From positions 1 through 10,921 of the forward strand of contig CAJQQW010000285.1 of the NCBI GenBank assembly GCA_905480565.1: a DNA stretch of 10,921 nt, in the 5' to 3' direction. Under the pieces are notes generated by a model that was given only the letters and a program-made list of their open reading frames with translations, was not told the DNA's origin and ran no database searches. The translations under genes were made by a program, and so were the position numbers. Positions 8,179-10,921 of this stretch are shown here, one piece after another (position 1 is the first letter of the stretch; each line of letters opens with the position of its first letter). This DNA is from an uncultured Halioglobus sp. (lineage in GTDB: Bacteria > Pseudomonadota > Gammaproteobacteria > Pseudomonadales > Halieaceae).

Positions 8179-10239
8179 CCAGTGGACACCCGGCAAGACC
8201 TGCGCGAACAGTTGCCGAGCGATATCTCTGGGCGAACGCGCACCCATTGCTTCCTCTCCTTCTGCACCCGCCGCTGCCGCACTGTCTGGGAACAGATGAT
8301 ACGCCTGGTTGAGGACGAATTCGCTTGAATTGGGTGCAAGCGCCTGCGCTACTGCCCCTACCAGCCCCAGACTTGTGGCAACACGTTTTGGTTTGGCCAC
8401 AATCGCCTTCATGATGAGAGTAGCGGCCTGCTCAGGCGTCAGGGTGGGGAATGCATCGTATAACTTGGTCGGTGCAATCATAGGCGTCTTTACCAAGGGC
8501 ATGTTGATAGTAGTGAACTGCACCTTGCGGTGGGCAAACTCCGCAGCGGCACACCAACTGAACGCATCGAGAGCCGCTTTGGACGCTACGTATGCAGAAA
8601 AACGGGGCGGACTGGCCAGCACCCCGATTGACGATATATTAATAACCTGGCCCCGGCCACGCTGCAACATGCCCGGGGTGAACCCCAGTATCAGCTTAAG
8701 TGAACCAAAATAGTTCAACTGCATCGTGCGCTCAAAATCATGATAACGATCAAAAGAAGACTCCACGGAGCGACGTATGGAGCGGCCCGCATTGTTGATA
8801 AGGACATCCACACGACCGTGCTCTGCAAGCACACGTTCCACCAAATTGTCACAATCCACTCCATCAGCCAGATCGCAGCGATAGCTATAAGCCTTACCCG
8901 CAGAGTCCGCAATCTGTTTCTCGGTATCCTGCAGCTTCTCTACCGTACGAGCGACTAACAGAACGATCGCGCCAGCGTTGGCGAGTTTTAACGCTGCTTC
9001 ATGCCCAATGCCGGAGGTAGCGCCTGTTACCATCACGACCTGCCCTCTTACCGCTTTCCTGAGGGCCTCGGTGTTCTCCCCTTGCAGTGAGCGGGCAGCC
9101 ATTGCCCTGAACGCACTGACCACCTGCATGCTGTGCGCAGGTGCAGGAGGCTCGTCGAGATCGTTCAGCCAGTAGTCCCACAACGCCCCCGCATACTCTT
9201 CGAACTCGGGGCAAACAATTCCCGCCGGATCGAGAATTGCTCGCGTCGCGGTACTGTCGAAATGAGTGGGGTAGGTCATGAATTTCATCGCCTCCCCCGG
9301 AATTCCTGCCTGTTCCATCAAGCGGCGGGTGACGGTCTCTACTCCCGGCACTCTGCCCAATACCTTCCCGGCGCGGCCCAGCACCGCGGCAGAGCCCTCA
9401 CCTGGAATCACGGTCAAACCCGGCCCGCCTGCAGTTCGCAGCAAGATTTGAATCAGCTCGCCGACGGCGAGCTCCTGCTCCTGCGTCAGGTAATAACACC
9501 CGCCATCGAGGCCTTCCTCGTGGGCGAGATAGTCCATGGCCTCTACCACGTAGTCCACTGGCACAATATTGAGCTTGCCGCCCGCGAACACCAGACTCCG
9601 CAACCAGGAGGGTAACGAATCACCCAATGCCTTGATGATGGGAAAGAAAAAGTACGGGCCGTCGATCTTATCAATTTCACCGGTATAGGAATCCCCCACC
9701 ACAATACCGGGACGATAGATGCGATACGACATATCCTCAATGCCGCGCACAATCACCTCCGCATCGTGCTTGGTACGAAAGTAGGGGTTATCCCGATCGC
9801 CAGCCTCCTCCAGCATCTCCTCAGTGAACGTTCCCTGATAAAGTCCCGCGGCAGCGATACTGCTCACATGGTGAAAACAGCCCGCCCCTAGTTTCCGTGC
9901 CAGCTCAACGGCCTGCTCTGTCCCGGTAACGTTGCTATCGATTTGCTCTTGAGCGGGAGCAGCGATGTCATAGATCGCAGCGAGGTGGAAAAAATGGGCT
10001 ATACCCAATCCATGCAGCCGCTTGATCGTTGCAGGTGCGACGCCCAGGTTGACTTTGCGCAGATCACCCTTCACCACACGCAACCGCTGCTTGCTCACCC
10101 CCAGGCGAACTCGCAGAGCCTCTAACTTCGATTCGGAACCGGGCCGGACCAAAACGTGCACCGTACCCCCCCGCTCCAGCAGGCGTGGCACCAAAAACCG
10201 CCCAATAAAGCCCGTCCCGCCAGTAACAAAATAATGCAT
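8176..10239 (-). CDS. Two-domain SDR oxidoreductase, probable fatty acyl-CoA reductase
   Basis: A 687-aa fusion of two short-chain dehydrogenase/reductase modules. Residues 1-360 form an extended SDR, with the nucleotide-binding TGGTGFIG at 6-13, HHVSS at 123-127 and the active-site pair Y153/K157 (YFRTK). Residues about 398-645 form a classical SDR, with VTGATSGIG at 404-412, NNAG at 482-485, NISS at 534-537 and Y550/K554 (YVASK). Both modules therefore look catalytically intact. This layout matches the bacterial fatty acyl-CoA reductases known from Marinobacter (about 660 aa, acyl-CoA to fatty alcohol) and mycobacterial AcrA1. In these the classical SDR module resembles Acinetobacter Acr1 and is thought to make the aldehyde, and the other to reduce it to alcohol. 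The start at 10239 has AGGA at 10247-10250, 7 nt upstream. It is the first gene of the minus-strand cluster and adjoins a wax ester synthase gene, which fits supply of fatty alcohol. A general SDR fusion with another substrate remains possible. Confidence 0.9.
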   Translation of the reverse strand: MHYFVTGGTGFIGRFLVPRLLERGGTVHVLVRPGSESKLEALRVRLGVSKQRLRVVKGDLRKVNLGVAPATIKRLHGLGIAHFFHLAAIYDIAAPAQEQIDSNVTGTEQAVELARKLGAGCFHHVSSIAAAGLYQGTFTEEMLEEAGDRDNPYFRTKHDAEVIVRGIEDMSYRIYRPGIVVGDSYTGEIDKIDGPYFFFPIIKALGDSLPSWLRSLVFAGGKLNIVPVDYVVEAMDYLAHEEGLDGGCYYLTQEQELAVGELIQILLRTAGGPGLTVIPGEGSAAVLGRAGKVLGRVPGVETVTRRLMEQAGIPGEAMKFMTYPTHFDSTATRAILDPAGIVCPEFEEYAGALWDYWLNDLDEPPAPAHSMQVVSAFRAMAARSLQGENTEALRKAVRGQVVMVTGATSGIGHEAALKLANAGAIVLLVARTVEKLQDTEKQIADSAGKAYSYRCDLADGVDCDNLVERVLAEHGRVDVLINNAGRSIRRSVESSFDRYHDFERTMQLNYFGSLKLILGFTPGMLQRGRGQVINISSIGVLASPPRFSAYVASKAALDAFSWCAAAEFAHRKVQFTTINMPLVKTPMIAPTKLYDAFPTLTPEQAATLIMKAIVAKPKRVATSLGLVGAVAQALAPNSSEFVLNQAYHLFPDSAAAAGAEGEEAMGARSPRDIARQLFAQVLPGVHW

Positions 10240-10282
10240 AGAAAAATCCTGCCAAGGTGATAGAAATGTGGCCTCCCGAGAC

Positions 10283-10312
10283 AGGATAGACGAGGCGCGC
10301 CGTGCCTAACAA
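10283..10312 (-). promoter_or_regulatory. Candidate sigma-70 promoter for the lipid cluster
   Basis: On the minus strand, TTGTTA (10312-10307, 4 of 6 to TTGACA) and TATCCT (10288-10283, 4 of 6 to TATAAT) are separated by 18 nt, leaving a leader of roughly 35 nt before the reductase ATG. The spacer contains the 8-bp palindrome GGCGCGCC (10294-10301). An alternative is an extended -10, TGGTATGCT, at 10344-10336 with a poor -35. Consensus matching only. Confidence 0.35.
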
Positions 10313-10428
10313 CTGTCCATCTGGGGCCAGTGCAGAGCATACCAAAAAGGGCCGGGGCTGCCTCGCGAATATCGCGGCGATCTCTATTAAAAAGCAGCAA
10401 CCCTTTGTCTTGCAGCTTCCACAGAGCC

Positions 10429-10462
10429 AGCGGGCAACGGCAAGCGGGCAGCGGGCAGCGGA
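10429..10462. repeat. Degenerate heptamer tandem repeat (AGCGGGC)
   Basis: Five head-to-tail units can be read on the + strand: AGCGGGC (10429-10435), AACGGCA (10436-10442), AGCGGGC (10443-10449), AGCGGGC (10450-10456) and a partial AGCGGA (10457-10462). Three copies are identical and the register is kept through the diverged one. It lies about 190 bp upstream of the reductase start in non-coding sequence, so a 7-bp unit would not be restrained by reading frame. Confidence 0.7.
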
Positions 10463-10606
10463 TTTTGCTTCATTCACCGACCGGCCTCGGGCTGCAGGGA
10501 TGTGACCCCCAATGTGTGCGTCGAAAAACGCCAGAAATCACTGAGGCACGCATAAACGCAGTTACACTAACGCTCTGCTCTCACAGCGGGCACGCGCATC
10601 TGACCT

Positions 10607-10619
10607 ATGTCGCTGACAT
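10607..10619. repeat. 13-bp palindrome ATGTC-GCT-GACAT
   Basis: Perfect 5-bp arms flank a 3-bp centre in the intergenic region. The wider context (TGACCTATGTCGCTGACATG, 10601-10620) reminds me of the ends of IS481-type insertion sequences, but no transposase or matching second end is seen here. It could equally be an operator-like site or chance. Confidence 0.35.
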
Positions 10620-10804
10620 GTATGGTGGTTTCAACTCGACTGCGCTGCCGCGAAATACGACGCCTGAAATAATTTTGGAGAAAACGGCCTCTGAACCCCT
10701 CGCTATTGCCACTCACCCGGCCTAATGCAGTGCCGGCCCTGCGGCAGAAGTAAGAGTGGCTGTTAGCGCGAGGTCAGGGCCAACAACGCATCAAAACGAG
10801 CGCC

Positions 10805-10921
10805 TCAGGCCCCGCGGTAAGGCTTGATCACATTGTCCGCATACCAATTGATCATGCCTATCTTTTCCTCCAGCGACTGGGTGTCTGGTTTGCCATCGTA
10901 GGGGTTACGAAACGCAATGAT
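10805..10921 (-). CDS. C-terminal end of an unrecognised protein, 5' part beyond the window
   Basis: Reading inward from the right edge on the minus strand gives 38 open codons ending in TGA at 10807-10805. The peptide starts IIAFRNPYDGKPDTQ and ends MINWYADNVIKPYRGA. The reading is protein-like, with a charged helix and an aromatic-rich tail and no stop up to the edge. The pattern of an acidic linker then an amphipathic helix with a WYA motif vaguely recalls the C-terminus of NADPH-dependent FMN reductase/flavodoxin-like proteins, but this is a hunch and too little is present to assign a family. It is on the same strand as the lipid cluster but 565 bp away from it, so an operon link is doubtful. 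Confidence 0.6.
   Translation of the reverse strand: MIAFRNPYDGKPDTQSLEEKIGMINWYADNVIKPYRGA

Larger units (their letters stand above)
10240..10804. other. 565-bp intergenic region without a convincing gene
   Basis: Between the double-SDR start and the end of the edge gene, no reading frame has family-like composition and a good ribosome binding site together. The longest is a GTG-started + strand frame (10330-10725) of low-complexity, Ser/Arg-rich sequence. The region holds a candidate promoter, a heptamer tandem repeat, a 13-bp palindrome at 10607-10619 and a smaller inverted repeat CGCGA-ATA-TCGCG at 10364-10376. It is long for a gap between same-strand genes and could be decayed sequence. 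Confidence 0.6.

Noticed and set aside
9133..9615. 160-codon plus-strand frame opposite the double-SDR gene
   Set aside because: Antisense to conserved SDR sequence, and its composition mirrors the codon bias of the real gene.
10064..10477. 137-codon minus-strand frame extending upstream of the double-SDR start
   Set aside because: It overlaps the N-terminus of the reductase in another frame and crosses the promoter and repeat region without domain pattern.
10330..10725. 131-codon GTG-started plus-strand frame in the long intergenic gap
   Set aside because: It runs through the heptamer repeat, is low-complexity and Ser/Arg/Ala-rich, and has only a badly spaced GGGG before the start. A real small gene is not excluded, but the sequence does not support it.
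1..10921. CRISPR array, tRNA, rRNA, integrase or transposase gene
   Set aside because: No spaced identical repeats of suitable length, no cloverleaf-like segment and no recombinase motifs were seen in the reading of either strand.

Overview
The window looks like part of a chromosome from a Gram-negative, probably marine or oil-associated gammaproteobacterium. This is inferred from gene content: a large hybrid histidine kinase paired with a REC-EAL response regulator, beside wax-ester-type lipid genes of the kind known from Marinobacter and relatives. No marker gene in the window fixes the taxonomy.

The left part (1-4274, + strand) is a two-component c-di-GMP signalling pair. The first gene is cut by the window start. 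It encodes a membrane hybrid histidine kinase with the end of an integral-membrane (MASE1-like) region, a CHASE-like periplasmic sensor, two PAS domains, HisKA, HATPase and a receiver. It overlaps by 11 bp with a REC-EAL gene whose EAL phosphodiesterase residues all appear intact. The probable output is phosphorylation-controlled breakdown of c-di-GMP, with no DNA-binding domain in either protein.

The stretch 4275-4479 is a short convergent intergenic region with only a weak terminator-like hairpin for the minus-strand genes.

The middle and right part (4480-10239, all minus strand) is a compact four-gene cluster. In transcription order it holds a 687-aa double-SDR protein of the fatty acyl-CoA reductase type, a wax ester synthase/diacylglycerol acyltransferase (WS/DGAT), a phytanoyl-CoA dioxygenase-like (PhyH) Fe(II)/2-oxoglutarate oxygenase, and a DUF2855 protein with an MDR-like fold. 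The first two genes meet at a TAATG junction. The inferred logic is that acyl-CoA is reduced to fatty alcohol and esterified to wax ester (or diacylglycerol is acylated), while the oxygenase and the DUF2855 protein modify a related lipid. The last two assignments are family-level only.

The region 10240-10804 has no convincing gene. It holds a candidate promoter for the lipid cluster, a clean degenerate heptamer tandem repeat and a 13-bp palindrome. At the right edge (10805-10921, minus strand) lies the last 38 codons of another gene, not recognised with confidence.
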